A DNA stretch of 64,000 nt from Benincasa hispida (lineage: Eukaryota > Streptophyta > Magnoliopsida > Cucurbitales > Cucurbitaceae). Shown piece by piece: positions 1 through 11,085 of the stretch. Numbering within the stretch: the first letter of the stretch is position 1; every line of letters starts with the position of its first letter. The stretch is taken from contig NC_052350.1 of NCBI RefSeq assembly GCF_009727055.1, positions 35,761,010 through 35,825,009 on the forward strand, given 5' to 3'. The notes under the pieces were generated by a model. The model was given only the letters and a program-made list of their open reading frames with translations. It did no database searches and was not told where the DNA came from. The position numbers were made by a program, and so were the translations under genes.

Positions 1-224
1 CTTCTCCCCTACTTCTGCAGTCGTGTTTTCACTTAGCAAGGAGACTGCTAAGCATTGTTCCTTCCCATTACCCCTAACATTGAGAGGGAGCTCAGTTGAG
101 CTTGGAAACGCTCTTTACGGTCTATTTTTCAGCTCACTAGCAAACTGGACCATCTGTAATTCAAGATTGCAGATGGACGTGGCCTGACTTTGAAGCACCA
201 TCTCATTTTTTTATATAGATTACT

Positions 225-986
225 TTAATAGGCTCTCCAAAGAAGAGGATTGCGGTGGTTGTTGTGAGCTACTTGATTGATTGCTCGGTTGACCATTGTT
301 TCGTTGAAAGAATCATGGTGGCCCTTCTTTTTGCGCCATAGGTTGAAAATTTTGTTGTTGATTCTTCCAAGCAAATTGGGGTGGTTTCTCCACCCGGGGT
401 TGTATGTATTGGAAAATGGATTATCTCTCATGAAGCATACCGACTGCGGGTTTGTTGGGCATTCCTCTATCGGGTGAGCATCACCGCAAAGGACACAACT
501 TGCGTTCGTTTTCGTAATTCCGCTGACCTGCCCCTTATTCGCTCTCGTACTATTAATTCTAATGCCTTGTATTAAACTCATCATTGAAGTCAATTGATTT
601 TGCAGGGATACGATGGCCCCGTTATTTGCGTCGTTTTCTTTGACTCTTAATATCTGATCGCTTTCCCTCCAATCCTCATGATTTTTGGAAATGTGATCAA
701 GTATACTCTTAGCCTTCTCATATGTTTTGTCGAGCAGACCACCACCAACTGCCGCATTGGCAGTGGTCTGTGAAGAGGGATTCAATCCTTGGTAGAAAAT
801 CTCCATTTGTAGGCAGTCTGGTAAGCCATTGTGTGGATAGTCTCTTACCAACCGCTTGAACCTTGCCCAGGCATCACTGAGCGATTCGTCATCTTCTTGT
901 TCAAAATTTGTTATTAATTTTCTTCTCCTAGCGTTCTCAGTTGGTGGAAAATACTTCTTCATAAACTTTTCCACCACCTGTTCCAC
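225..986 (-). CDS. gag: Gag polyprotein fragment of a Ty3/gypsy retrotransposon (253 aa open frame)
   Basis: Structural Gag that would package element RNA into cytoplasmic particles. Residues 1-60 carry the retrotransposon-gag core, with the acidic EQEDDESLSDAWARFKRL stretch and a PHNGLPDCLQMEIFYQGL helix region. Around residue 160 is a Cys/His segment (CVLCGDAHPIEECP) typical of this lineage, followed by the NPGWRNHPN motif near residue 196. The start is simply the first Met in the open frame. True Gag begins further upstream (977-1500), where frames are broken. Past 225, bases 1-224 still show the Gag C-terminal linker in another frame, so the gene is frameshifted there. It is a retroelement gene, not a host gene, and is probably inactive. 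Confidence 0.85.
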   Translation of the reverse strand: MEQVVEKFMKKYFPPTENARRRKLITNFEQEDDESLSDAWARFKRLVRDYPHNGLPDCLQMEIFYQGLNPSSQTTANAAVGGGLLDKTYEKAKSILDHISKNHEDWRESDQILRVKENDANNGAIVSLQNQLTSMMSLIQGIRINSTRANKGQVSGITKTNASCVLCGDAHPIEECPTNPQSVCFMRDNPFSNTYNPGWRNHPNLLGRINNKIFNLWRKKKGHHDSFNETMVNRAINQVAHNNHRNPLLWRAY

Positions 987-1505
987 GAATTTATCTCTCC
1001 CAGTTCAAAAGAGTATGCCTAATTCCTCGCTTGATCACACAAAGAAAAGGGAAACAGAGTTAGTTAAACTTCCTCGGTTGAGATATTTGGGAACACAAAA
1101 GTGTTGCAAATTTCTATGAAGCTCCGGAGGTGGGCGTGCGGGTCTTCGCCACGCCTTCTCCAAACTGACCCAGCAGCCTGGTCATCTGCAACATTACCAG
1201 CTTCATTTCAAACCTCGATCCATCTAACGCCGGCCTCATGATTCCTGGAGAGAAATCGTAGATGTTAGGTGACGCATAGTCTCGAATGGGTCTATTGCGG
1301 TCATTCGCCAGAAGGATGGGGTGGCCATTATATTATTCGCGTTAGCGACCCTTGCGTCTTGTTGCTCAACATTCTTGGTGTTTCTTCTTGTTGTTGGTGG
1401 TGGTTTCTTAATCTTCTTCTAAAATTCCTCTTAATCTCCGGGTCGTAATTCGCCAGAGATTGAAAGTCCTGCAAAGAAATAAAAAAAATTACCGTTAACA
1501 AACTA

Positions 1506-1538
1506 TTTTGCCGAAATCCCCAGCAACGGCCAAAAACT
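1506..1538 (-). other. Primer-binding-site region of the minus-strand gypsy element
   Basis: On the minus strand the LTR ends ...CGCATCA at 1539 and is followed by AGTTTTTGGCCGTTGCTGGGG. This is a slightly mutated form of the TTTTTGGCGCCGTTGCCGGGG motif seen intact at 14199 in this window. The motif sits where reverse transcription is primed in Athila/Tat-type elements. The loss of three bases around GGCGCCG suggests it no longer pairs well with a tRNA. Confidence 0.75.
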
Positions 1539-2191
1539 TGATGCGTTAATTTTATTAAGTGAAAATATGGATGATATGAATTGGTGGATTGCATTGTGCA
1601 CACAAGTTTCCCCAGCGGAATTCAAGTGTAAATTTCTTTGAGTTTTCTGGTAAGTTCAGGGTCGAACATAGGGACTTGTGAAAATAGTTGCGTTGATAAT
1701 GTTTATGAAAACTTTGTGGTAACCAAGTAAATAAATAAAGTGTGGGTGTGTTGTTGCGTTGATGAAAAAGAAGTAAATAAAGGCGGCGGATTTGAGAAAG
1801 TTAGTTGCGTTGATAGATGCAATGAGTATGCAATGAACGGGTTGAGAAGATCTTTAGCTATCATTACTCGGGAATGCATTAAACTTTGCGATCATGTTAC
1901 AACAATGCACACCAAGTCATTTCCCAATGTAAATGTGATGCTCCTAAGTCTAGGACACATGTGTTGAATGCAAAATGTCCAGAGCTTATCCCTAAGTCTC
2001 TACTCTTGTCCTATGCGTTGATGCAAAATGCATGAAAGCAAGGTGACCGCATACAATCATATCTTATTGCTAAGATGCATATGATGCGTTAATAACAAAT
2101 AGTGCTCATTCCTAAGCGCCTATCTCTCGTTTATGCATTCTAATTTGGTTCTTCCAAACCTAGATTCTGACCTGACATTCCCAAGTCTAGA
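1539..2191 (-). repeat. Gypsy LTR, family A, 3' half only
   Basis: Reverse complement of the 3' half of the solo LTR at 15040-16642, including the stretch with TACTCGGGAG, the CGCATGCATCYTAG segment and the terminal CGCATCA. Similarity ends at about 2191, inside a CTAGACT word shared with the next LTR, so the break may be a recombination point. Confidence 0.85.
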
Positions 2192-2910
2192 CTCTCAAAA
2201 TTCTCAATGGCTCAGAAACGCTTCAATGGCTCCCAAAACCGGACTAAACTCTCAAAATTCATTCGGAAGTATTTAGCTACATGAATGTTATATGAGGCTG
2301 CTTCTTTTCTCCTCTTTGAAAGTTGAACCCCAATGCATTATTTATAGGATGCACGCAGCGTCGCAATGCTGGGAAATAGTGTTGCAATGTTGCAGCCCGC
2401 ATTGGAGAGCGTTGGGCAGGCGTCGCAACAATGTGTCTAACGCTTGCTTGCACCGCATATTGAAAAAATTTTCGTCAATCGTTGCAGCATTGCAACGCTT
2501 GGAAGGGGAGTTGCAATGCTGAGTGTTCTGTCTTACAACATTGAAGCGTTGAGCTGTGCTGCAACGCTGGCGATGACCGAACTCCAGAGCATCATGACGC
2601 TCTGGGTAGCATTGCAACGCTACCCTGCAATTGATGCTACTGCCTTTCAGTGTCTAATGTGCATTGGACTAAGGCTTGTGAAGAGCGTTGCAATGCTAGA
2701 ACAGGGCACAGTTGTCCTTTGGCATCTAAGCTTGATTTGGCACATTAACTCCCAGTTTTTCCTCCATTTTTGCTTGATTCTTCATCCTTACAACATACTT
2801 GCTCCATTGGGTCAATTCTCCTACAAGATAAGGCAAATAAAGCACAAAGATTACTCAAACATAGGAAAGTTAAGGCCATAAACTTAGCTCTTTTTTAGAG
2901 CTAACAAACA
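2192..2910 (-). repeat. LTR (family C) of a second minus-strand gypsy element, truncated at its 3' end
   Basis: The polypurine tract TTAAGTTGGGGGTG (minus strand, about 2909-2925) is followed by TGTTTGTTAGCTC, which I take as the LTR start at 2910. A TATA box (TATAAATAA, minus) lies at 2338-2346. Upstream of it are many copies of a GCATTGCAACGCT-like palindromic word (examples near 2489, 2557 and 2609). A perfect 8-bp hairpin (TTAGCTCT/AGAGCTAA) lies at about 2884-2904 near the LTR start. The 3' end is missing where family A LTR begins. Open frames here (2292-2881) are by-products of the repeat words. Confidence 0.75.
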
Positions 2911-3955
2911 CCCCCAACTTAAGACTTGATCGTCTCGAGTAAGATTATAACACTCAGTCATGGAAACTGATAAGACAATCGTTCACTATATTCATCAAAT
3001 CCTTTTTCTACTCTCAAATGTCTTAAGAGTCACATCATATATCAAAATCAAACAATCACTCAATTGATACTTGTTATAAAAAGTTATTTTTCAAACAAAT
3101 CCATGTATGAATGAAACACTAAGACACGAAACTTTTTCGCAAATCGAAAAGTACCCGAAAAATCGTTATCCCACTCTCATTTCATCTTCCCTCTAATCTG
3201 GCTCAGTCATCAACTCGAGACATACTGTTATTGCATATCAAAGAGCAACACTATCTAGAGTGGCTAAAACTCGCACACACTAAACGTAGAAGGCATCGGT
3301 TTTACCTAGAGGGCTAGCTTACATAGTTAACCATTGGGAACCTATCACTCTTTTCTCATGGGCCCTAACCGAACATAGTGGAGGTAACTCTTTTCTCCTC
3401 TATCCATAAACACACGCACAATATTTTTTTGTAGGCATACCAGTTATGCCTCATTTTTATATGCATTTTTTCTATCCTTTTTTTTTCAGAAGAGAAAAGC
3501 AACTAGTATAATTCTCTATTTTTTTTTCACTCACACGCAGTGCTGCTATTTTCTCACTATCTATTTTTACTCTTAGGCACTAAAGTTGCTCCCAAGCCAA
3601 TACGGGGCCTTTCGAGGTGACAACGAAAATCCGAGATGGATAATGCATTTCTAAGACTTTAAGGGATTTAAAATAGAAAAATTTTCAACCTAGGTTCATT
3701 TTACATGGTTCTAATGAAAAAAATATATAAAAAGCTCAAAATTGTGAAAATTACTCCTTTTTAAGAATAAGAAACCCATTGAGTGCATCATCAAATTGTC
3801 ATTGAAAGGAAACGACAAACAAAGCAAACAAAAATATTCAAGTATTCATCATGACAAAAAATTTCAGATTTTAACTCAAATTATCAATTCACCCGAAGCA
3901 TGCTTCGTCTTGAAAGTTTATGACATGATGAATGCTTGATGCAAGCTATTTCCCA
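2911..3955 (-). mobile_element. Noncoding 3' internal region of the family-C gypsy element
   Basis: Minus-strand sequence leading into the polypurine tract at 2911-2925. The end of this tract also reads as the conserved GDDQVLSW-type peptide seen at the 3' end of many Tat/Athila elements. I see no open frame longer than noise and no pol domain. It contains T-rich runs and a short inverted word (GGCATAC...GTTATGCC near 3433-3450). This is the element's 3' untranslated region. Confidence 0.6.
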
Positions 3956-4529
3956 GCGTTGCGACGCTGCATGAAACCTATAAATAATGCGTTGGGGTTC
4001 AGCCTTCAAATAGGAGAAAAGAAGCAACCTCATATCGCATTCCTGTAGCAAAATACTTCTGAATAGAGTGAATTTTGAGAGTTTAGTCTAGTTTTGGGAG
4101 CCATTGAAGCCAAATTGCCAAGTGATCATCACCATAGTCAGCCTCGACTTCCTTTTGATATTTTAATTCCAATATGCCTTTTAGAGGCTAGGTAATTTTC
4201 TTGGGATAGTTTGTATGTCTTAATTCTTAAAGTTTTCTAGTTTAATTTATTCAATTGTTGTGAACCCTTTGGGTGGACTTTATTTATTAATAATATAATT
4301 TCGATGATTTTTTCTGACAAATTAATTTATTGAATTTCTTGTATGCAAAACATTCTAGCCTATGCATAATTGATTAATTAAGTTTCACGTATTAGGATCG
4401 CATGTTTAGGGTCTAGACTGTTTCTGGCCAAATTCATGTATGCCCTAGTATAATCCTTCCCAAATGAATCATGTTATAAGATGTGGTTGTCCAACTTATA
4501 GTGTGTCTAGACTCGTAGCAAAGGCTTAT
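3956..4529 (+). repeat. Family-C gypsy LTR fragment in the opposite orientation
   Basis: From 3956 the plus strand repeats, in inverted orientation, the TATA-box part of the LTR at 2192-2370: TTTCCCAGCGTTGCGACGCTGC, then CCTATAAATAATGC at about 3980, then the GGAGAAAAGAAGCA and TTTTGGGAGCCATTGAAG words. It continues beyond the break of the minus copy into sequence with TTGTGAACCCTTTGGGTGG. Its right edge is set by the start of copia RT peptide at about 4530. The two copies make an imperfect inverted repeat separated by about 1.6 kb. Confidence 0.7.
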
Positions 4530-5770
4530 ACCCAAGTTGTCTATAGCCACCTTTTATGATCATGAGATATGGCAAATAGATGTCTAGACTGCCTTTTTGA
4601 ATGGTAATCTTGAGGAGACCATTTACATGTCTCAACAATAGGGGTTCATTATTCCACATCAAGAGAAAAGGGTTTGCAATAGGTCCATTTATGGGCTGAA
4701 ATAAACATCTAGATCTTGGAACAATCGATTTGATAGTGCGACCAAAATCATTTGGCTTTGATCAAAATGTTGATGAGCTTTGTGTTTATAAGAAAATCAT
4801 TAATAGCTCAATAGCTTTCTTGGTGCTGTATGTGAATGATATCCTACTCATTGGGAATGATGTAGGTTTTCTGACTGACATTAAAACGTGGCTAGCCACC
4901 TAATTCCAAATGAAAGATTTAGGAGAGGCGCAGTTTGTTCTAGGGGTCCAAATCGTTTGTGATCGTAAGAACAAAAGGTTGGCCTTGTCTCAGGCATCGT
5001 ACATTGACAAGATGTTGATCAGGTGTTCAATGCAAAATTCCAAGAGGGATTTATTACCCTTCAGGCATAGAATTATTTTGTCTAAGGAACAGTGTCCTAA
5101 GACACCTCAAGAGGTTAAGGAAATGAGATGGATTCCCTAAGCATCAACTGTTGGTACCCTTATGTATGCAATGTTATGTACTAGACCTGACATTTGCTAT
5201 GCAGTAGGGATTGTTAGTTGATATCAGTCCAATCTAGGAATAGATCACTATAGTGGTCAAAACGATTCTCAAGCATCTTCGAAGAACGAGAGACTATATG
5301 CTCGTGTATGGAGATAAGGATTTGATTCTTATAGGATACACGGAATTTAAGTTTCAGACTGATAAAGATTCTTGAAAATCAACATTAGTGTGTGTTCACT
5401 CTGAATGGAGGGGCTGTAGTTTGGCGAAGCATAAAGCAAGGATGCATTGCGGACTCCACTATGGAAGCTGAATACGTAGCCACTTGTGAAGCTGCTAAAG
5501 AAGCCGTTTGGCTTAGGAAGTTCCTTACCGATTTTGAAGTTGTTCAAAATATGACTTTTCCAATCACACTCTATTTTGATAACAACGGGGCTATGGAAAA
5601 TGCTAAAGAAGAGGCAAGCATATTGAACGGAAGTATCATTTGATTAGGGAGATTGTCCTTCTCGATGATGTGATAGTAAAAAAGATCGCGTCGGAGCACA
5701 ACGTTGCTGGACAGTTTACAAAGGCTCTCATGGCTGAAGTGTTCGAGGGTCATCTAGAGAGTCTGAGTCT
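4530..5770 (+). pseudogene. pol: Copia reverse transcriptase / RNase H remnant
   Basis: Peptides in order: LSIATFYDHEIWQIDV and AFLNGNLEETIYM (RT fingers/palm), then the catalytic region, which reads LYVNDILLIGND where copia RT normally has YVDD, so one catalytic Asp is Asn. Then MKDLGEAQFVLGVQI (4910 on), CTRPDICYAVGIVS and the RNase H part VVWRSIKQGCIADSTMEAEYVA (about 5410-5480). Several in-frame stops and frameshifts break the reading frame (for example TAA after WIP at 5139). Copia RT copies element RNA into cDNA in the particle. This copy cannot. Confidence 0.88.
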
Positions 5771-5907
5771 GTGGGACAGGCGATACCTTGTCTAGGGCAA
5801 GTGGGAGATGATACTGGGGTATAGAGTATGCCCTAGTTTATTGTATATTGTACTATTTTTTATGTATTGTACATTAGTCTCCCGAGGCATTAGGACAAGT
5901 GGGATAT

Positions 5908-7937
5908 TGTTGAGATTGGTGTCATAATTCTCCCGATGGTCTCATAATTTGTAAATACTTTTAAACATATTATTATTATTAAAATAAATGTTATTTTATA
6001 AGTATTTACTCAAATCCAATAAACTAAGATCCATAGTTATTTCATGTAACTTAAGCATGTATGTGGAGACATACAAGTGGATCATGACTTAAGTAATAAC
6101 CTAAATGGTCTGTAGCTGATGGATAAAGGAGGGATACTATATCCTGTTGACACTACAGATACGGCCCGCTTTGTAGATGTTACAAATGTTGTAAAGTGCT
6201 ACAAATGGTCTGATCCTGACCATTCATGTGGAGACATGCGAGCGAGGGTATCCTATACAAAAAGTTTGTATAAGACCGAACCACAATATGATTAGTCTCT
6301 TTATATAATGCCATTGATAATTGAGACTTACATTTCATTAAAATGACCATAGGTGACATGACCTTAATCCTGAATGAGTTGAGAACTCCTGCTCATGAGG
6401 GCGGTCCTTTAATTTGTATGGGCGAGATGGCCAGAATGCCAAATCAACAAGCGTACCATTTTGGGGATTCATCTGATTAAGGAGTTGTGAACTCAACTAC
6501 ACAAGACAAAATTCACTCCTTCCTGGAAGAAGGGTTAAGTAGATAAATTGCTCCCTTAAGAGCTAATTCTGCACCTTGAACATAGTGGCCACACCCACTC
6601 TTTGGAAAGATGACTCAGTAATAGTAGGACTATGACTTATTGTTCATTAGAGGAATCAGTGGTACTTAGGAGTTAGATGTAACTACAGGGAAAAATTGTA
6701 AATTGGCCTAACTGTACTTACGAGCAATTTGTGAAGGGTCATCTCGCTATTGATTGGTCATATGCACATAGAAATATATCTGTAGTGTGAAGATTTTAGT
6801 TGTTGATCTTTAGTGAAGTGATCAATAGTCTCGTGATTAAATATTTTAATCATTCACGTACTTTTGAAGTTTCAAGCTACAGGTCCATGAGGTCCCCTTG
6901 GTAGCTTAATGGGTTCAAACTGAGAATTAGATGTTGGGTTAGTTTGAAGTGTTCAAATTAACAAGAGGAAGTTTAATTATATGTGATATAATTAAATTAA
7001 TTCAATTATGTGTGATATAATTAATATGATATATTAGATACATTAGTTGGAGGAATTAATATAAATATGGTTTATATTAAATACCATAAAATAGAAAAAG
7101 AACTATGGTTTATATGTTTCATATGATGAAATATTAAAACTATAGGTTATAAATATAATATGATAAGTTGATTATTATATTTATTTATAACATATTAATT
7201 ATATGATAATTAATTATTCTTTTTCTCTAATAACCGAATTGAGTGGGAGTTTATTGGAAGTTTTATGGTAACTGTGAGATAAAAAGGAAAACGGTTTTCC
7301 AAAATTAAATTGATTATTCATTCGGAAAAATCTCATAAAAAGGTATCAAGTAAAAAGGTTATACTAAGTGATAGCATTGAGAGCATACATGATCGAGCTA
7401 CGAGTTTACTATATGATAGTTACTCACTTAATCGTTGCTACACGATCGAGTAACAAAGTCCATACGATAGGCTTCCATTTACTAAACGATCAAGTATTTC
7501 ATCTATACAATAGACCGCCTTCATCTCCCACTTACTCGATCGTCTACCTCCTGTCTTCCTCAATCTAAGATCATACAGAGCCCACAGCTCTTGAATTCTC
7601 ACTCCAAGAATACCAAGGTAACCATCGTGGTCGTGTTCTAATTCTGTACGAGAATCGAGTTGGACTCGATTGGATCGAGGTGCATTCAGATGTTCGTTGA
7701 GATTGGGTTATGTTCGTTGCGTTCGAGTGCTTCTTTAGACGCATTGGAAATTGATTGAGGGATACGTGAAGAAGAGTTCTTCAAAGGTTTACATACTCTA
7801 TCCCTTGTATCTTCATATCTTGTGGCATGCTGTAATTTATAATTATGCATAATTTGTTCGTTTCTAGTTAGACTGTAATTGTTTGTGTGTTCTTTCTCAT
7901 TGGGATTTGGAACGATCCACTTTCGCTGCACACAACA
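5908..7937 (+). repeat. Complete copia 3' LTR (2030 bp)
   Basis: Begins TGTTGAGATTGG after the purine tract and ends CGCTGCACACAACA, giving TGTTG/CAACA inverted ends. It contains A/T-rich stretches around 6960-7220. At about 7385-7550 there are repeated CGATCGAG-like words (for example ACGATCGAG at 7442). No gene is seen inside. Immediately after it another copia LTR starts in the opposite orientation. Confidence 0.8.
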
Positions 7938-9852
7938 TAATTTGTTCATTAATTTTGGTTTCAAACTCACCATGCTCATAAACTAAAAATAGAGTTTCAT
8001 CACTAACCTTTGAAGTACCTCTTGAATAACGATTTCCAGCTGCAATCCTCTCTTCCTTTGGATGTGAACCACCACAAAGTCTTCCTTACTATTCTCTTGG
8101 TGTCGTAGATTGAGTTGTGGGACTCAAAATAAGCTTGAATTAAGGAAATAGAGGAGAAAGGTTTTCTGGTTTTCAACATAATAAAGTCTTTCTTCAAACA
8201 AATTTTTCAACAAAAATCTCTTCAATGCATCACCAATTTCCACTTCAAAACTAAAGTTTATATTGCATGACACAAGCAACAAACCTTCTGCACGAATTTC
8301 AGCTCAAGCTTAAAAATTTGAGCTGTAAAAATAGTGGAACCATGACTGAGCTACTAGTTGAAGAAGTGGGAAATTCCCACTTTTCCAATTTTCCTTATTT
8401 TCAATTTTTTATTTCAGTTTTGAAACTTTTCCAAAATTAAAATTAAAAATTAACTTTTCAATTTTAATTCTTTTATTAAAATTGAGTTTTTATTAATTTT
8501 ACAAAAATTAATTTTTCTAATAAAATTAATAATTAATAATTAATTAAACAATTTAATTAATTATAATTAATTTAATATCAAATATAAAATTAATTAATCA
8601 TCAATTACGCTATCATGAATCTCTATTCATGAATTTAATATTTAAATCATATTTAAATATTAACCAATTCTCCAATTTCATTTAATTCCAAAATTAAACG
8701 TGTAATTATATCACATAAAATAACTAATTCTCTTAATTCGTATTTGAACGACTCAAATCAACCTATCACGCTACTATAAGGCTAATTGTTTTTGAGCTAG
8801 TAGGGGGACCTAGTGGACCTATAGATCATGGGCTCCATTGATCCGAGATTAACTGGATGAACTTTTTACATCGGATAAATATCCATTTGTTAACCACTAG
8901 GTCACTCCACTAAAGCCGGTAGTTGCACTCCCCTAACTGTAGATATATTGTGTCCTCTCGATATAACCATGATTAGTAAGTTAACCTTTCACAAGTTATT
9001 CGTACTAACGGTGAGTCAAAATGCTGTTTTACCCACGAGATTACCTCTTGTTCCTTATGTCCCACTGATCCTCTAATGAACAATTGGTTTGTGATCCGAT
9101 CATCAATCCAAGTCCTTATCGGGCCATTGAGATGGTGGGGCTCATTGTTCAAGACCTGGAGTCAGCACTTAAGGGAAAAACCTCTCTACTATCCCTAAAA
9201 GCGGTTAGGAGTGAATTCCATCTTGCACCTTATGTCCTCAGCTATCTACTCGGTCTGTCTCATGAAATTGGAGGCTTATTGAGCCGACACTATTGAGCCA
9301 ACCCTTACCTATGCAAACCTAAGGATTATCCCGAATAAATAGCAGTTCATAGCTAGCTCAGGATTAAGGTCAAGTTAACTAGGTCATCGTTTTGAAATAG
9401 CCAGTCTTAAATAGTAAACAACATTATAAAGTAAGTATGACTTGTTTCTTGGTCCGATCTTGCACAAATTCATTGCACAGGAAGCCCTCACTCCTCATTC
9501 ACTACAAGTACGAATCATATCACTTCGTCTGTAGCACTTTACAACTCGTTGTAACAACTACAGAGTGCGCCACATCTGATAGCGTTACCAGAATAAGGCA
9601 CCCAACTTTATTCATATACTATAGACATTTAAACTATTTACTCGAACCTGATCCACTCTTATGTCTCCACATAAAGTTCAAGTACTTATGTAATAGTCAT
9701 GAATCTTTTAGTTTATTGGATTTATTTCTAAAACAAAATAAACAATTCATATATTCAATACAACTTTATTGAATCAAACATTAATAACAACTTTATTGCA
9801 GAATGAGTTTAATTGTTTACAAACCACAAGTTTTAGGACATAAAACCCAAAA
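7938..9852 (-). repeat. Copia LTR, minus orientation (family shared with 46953, 49572 and 62710)
   Basis: On the minus strand it begins TTTTGGGTTTTATGTCC at 9852 (the related plus copy at 49572 begins TGTTGGGTTTTATGTCC) after the purine tract CCAAGTGGGAG. It ends near 7938. Matching blocks with the other copies include the GATCCTCTAATGAACAATTGGTTTG region (about 9068), the GAGCTAGTAGGGGGACC region (about 8795) and the long AT-rich stretch 8400-8720. Small open frames here have no support. Confidence 0.8.
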
Positions 9853-11085
9853 AACTCCCACTTGGACTAAAACTCTAGTGGCAACATACATATGAATATA
9901 TAATGCTGAGTTTTTGAGTCTTACAGAGAAATACAATAAACTAGAGCATCACATACCCACGGTTTTTTTCTCCCACTTGCAATGGGTTATTTAACTCTAA
10001 TCCTAGTTGCACTACATGATCCTAAAACACTTTAGCCGAGAGGATTTCTATAAACACATTCGTATACTATGGATTTCTCATTAAACTATATAGGAAATGC
10101 ATCTTATTTTCACAACTCTTTGTTGTCGATATTGTCACCGAGATTTGATGACTTGAGTTTCCACTCAAATTATGGCTAGGCTATCATACATTCCTCCCAC
10201 TACATCAAGGTACTCTCAACTCTTTGAGTAAGATGCATCTGATCTGCCTAAACAACTTCTGTTATAGTATCAGCTTTGATCAATAACTCTTATTGAAATA
10301 CACTTGCTTTTATGGAACACAAATAATACATGGTGATATCGTATATTTTTTTTCATAAAATTTGGTATTTGTCAACACAAACACTTGATTTTCATCTTTT
10401 TGGAAAAATATACTACTTTTGGATTGCCTAAAATAGGCATGCCACTTGAACGGTATTCCAATACTTAAGGTTTCGACACTAATATATATGCCAATCTCTT
10501 TCAGATTTCTGAACTATGTAAACATATTTTACATATCATAAACAACTTTTATGAGCTTTCCACATCTTATATAGAGTTTCAAAAAAAAACCTTAAATTTT
10601 GAATGATGTTCAAAACAAGTAAGGAAACTAGGTGTAGAGAGTTTTCACTGGATTTCATGTTCTATAAAAAAAATAGCCCTAGAAATCTGAAACTCTCTAT
10701 TTTCTGTACTTTGATCCAATCGAAGTATTTCAGATTTATTTTACCTAACAAATTTTATACACCTTGAACTCTTCAAGTGTTCTAAACTTATTACTTAGGT
10801 TAAATAACTATTTTCCTTTATTGATTTTTAGACGTTTTTAACTATCTAAATATTTGCAAATGGCTTTTAACTTGGTTGGTTGTAACAGAAGTTGCTATAG
10901 GGTAGAACATCTACAACTTTTGCTAATGAACATTTCATTTATAACAAAATAACATTCATTATAATAACAAAAGCAAACAAGTTTATCATTCAACAACAAC
11001 TGTACCTCTCACTGGTTGTTCTGAGAAATTCTCCCCTATTCAAAACTTGAAGTTTACAAGGAACTAATTTCCTTTTCTTGCTTTC
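9853..11085 (-). mobile_element. Noncoding interior next to the minus copia LTR
   Basis: The stretch directly beyond the LTR contains the purine tract and a GTTGCCACTAGAGTTTTAG block like that at 49520-49560, so it is the 3' interior of the same minus-strand copia element. No PR, RT, RNase H or IN peptide is recognisable in the remaining 1.1 kb. The element is either non-autonomous or deeply decayed. Its 5' portion is cut off by a gypsy LTR at 11086. Confidence 0.5.

Larger units (their letters stand above)
1..2191 (-). mobile_element. Truncated Ty3/gypsy (Athila/Tat-like) element: gag, leader, primer site and part of the 5' LTR
   Basis: Read on the minus strand the order is LTR end (1539-2191), primer site (about 1510-1538), leader, then gag, which runs off the left window edge. 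The gag peptide, the primer motif and the LTR closely match the gypsy copies at 14199-17100 and 37811-44824. The LTR is only its 3' half: similarity to the solo LTR at 15040-16642 stops at about 2191, where a different LTR begins. The pol genes, if present, lie outside the window. Family assignment rests on peptide similarity to Athila/Tat-type Gag. Confidence 0.85.
4530..7937 (+). mobile_element. Ty1/copia element, 3' half (RT, RNase H and 3' LTR)
   Basis: Copia RT begins abruptly in mid-domain at about 4530, runs through RNase H to about 5770, passes a purine tract (GGACAAGTGGGATAT, 5893-5907) and ends in a complete 2030-bp LTR (5908-7937). Gag, PR, IN and the 5' LTR are absent, so this is a 5'-truncated copy. 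The LTR related to 49572-51413 shows it belongs to the same broad copia group as the other copia pieces here. Confidence 0.85.

Noticed and set aside
2342..2881. Overlapping open frames on both strands
   Set aside because: They translate GCATTGCAACGCT words in an LTR. No conserved domain; both strands are open for the same compositional reason.
9437..9772. 111-codon plus-strand frame
   Set aside because: Lies inside the minus-oriented copia LTR; not conserved in the LTR copies at 49572 and 62710 as far as I can compare.
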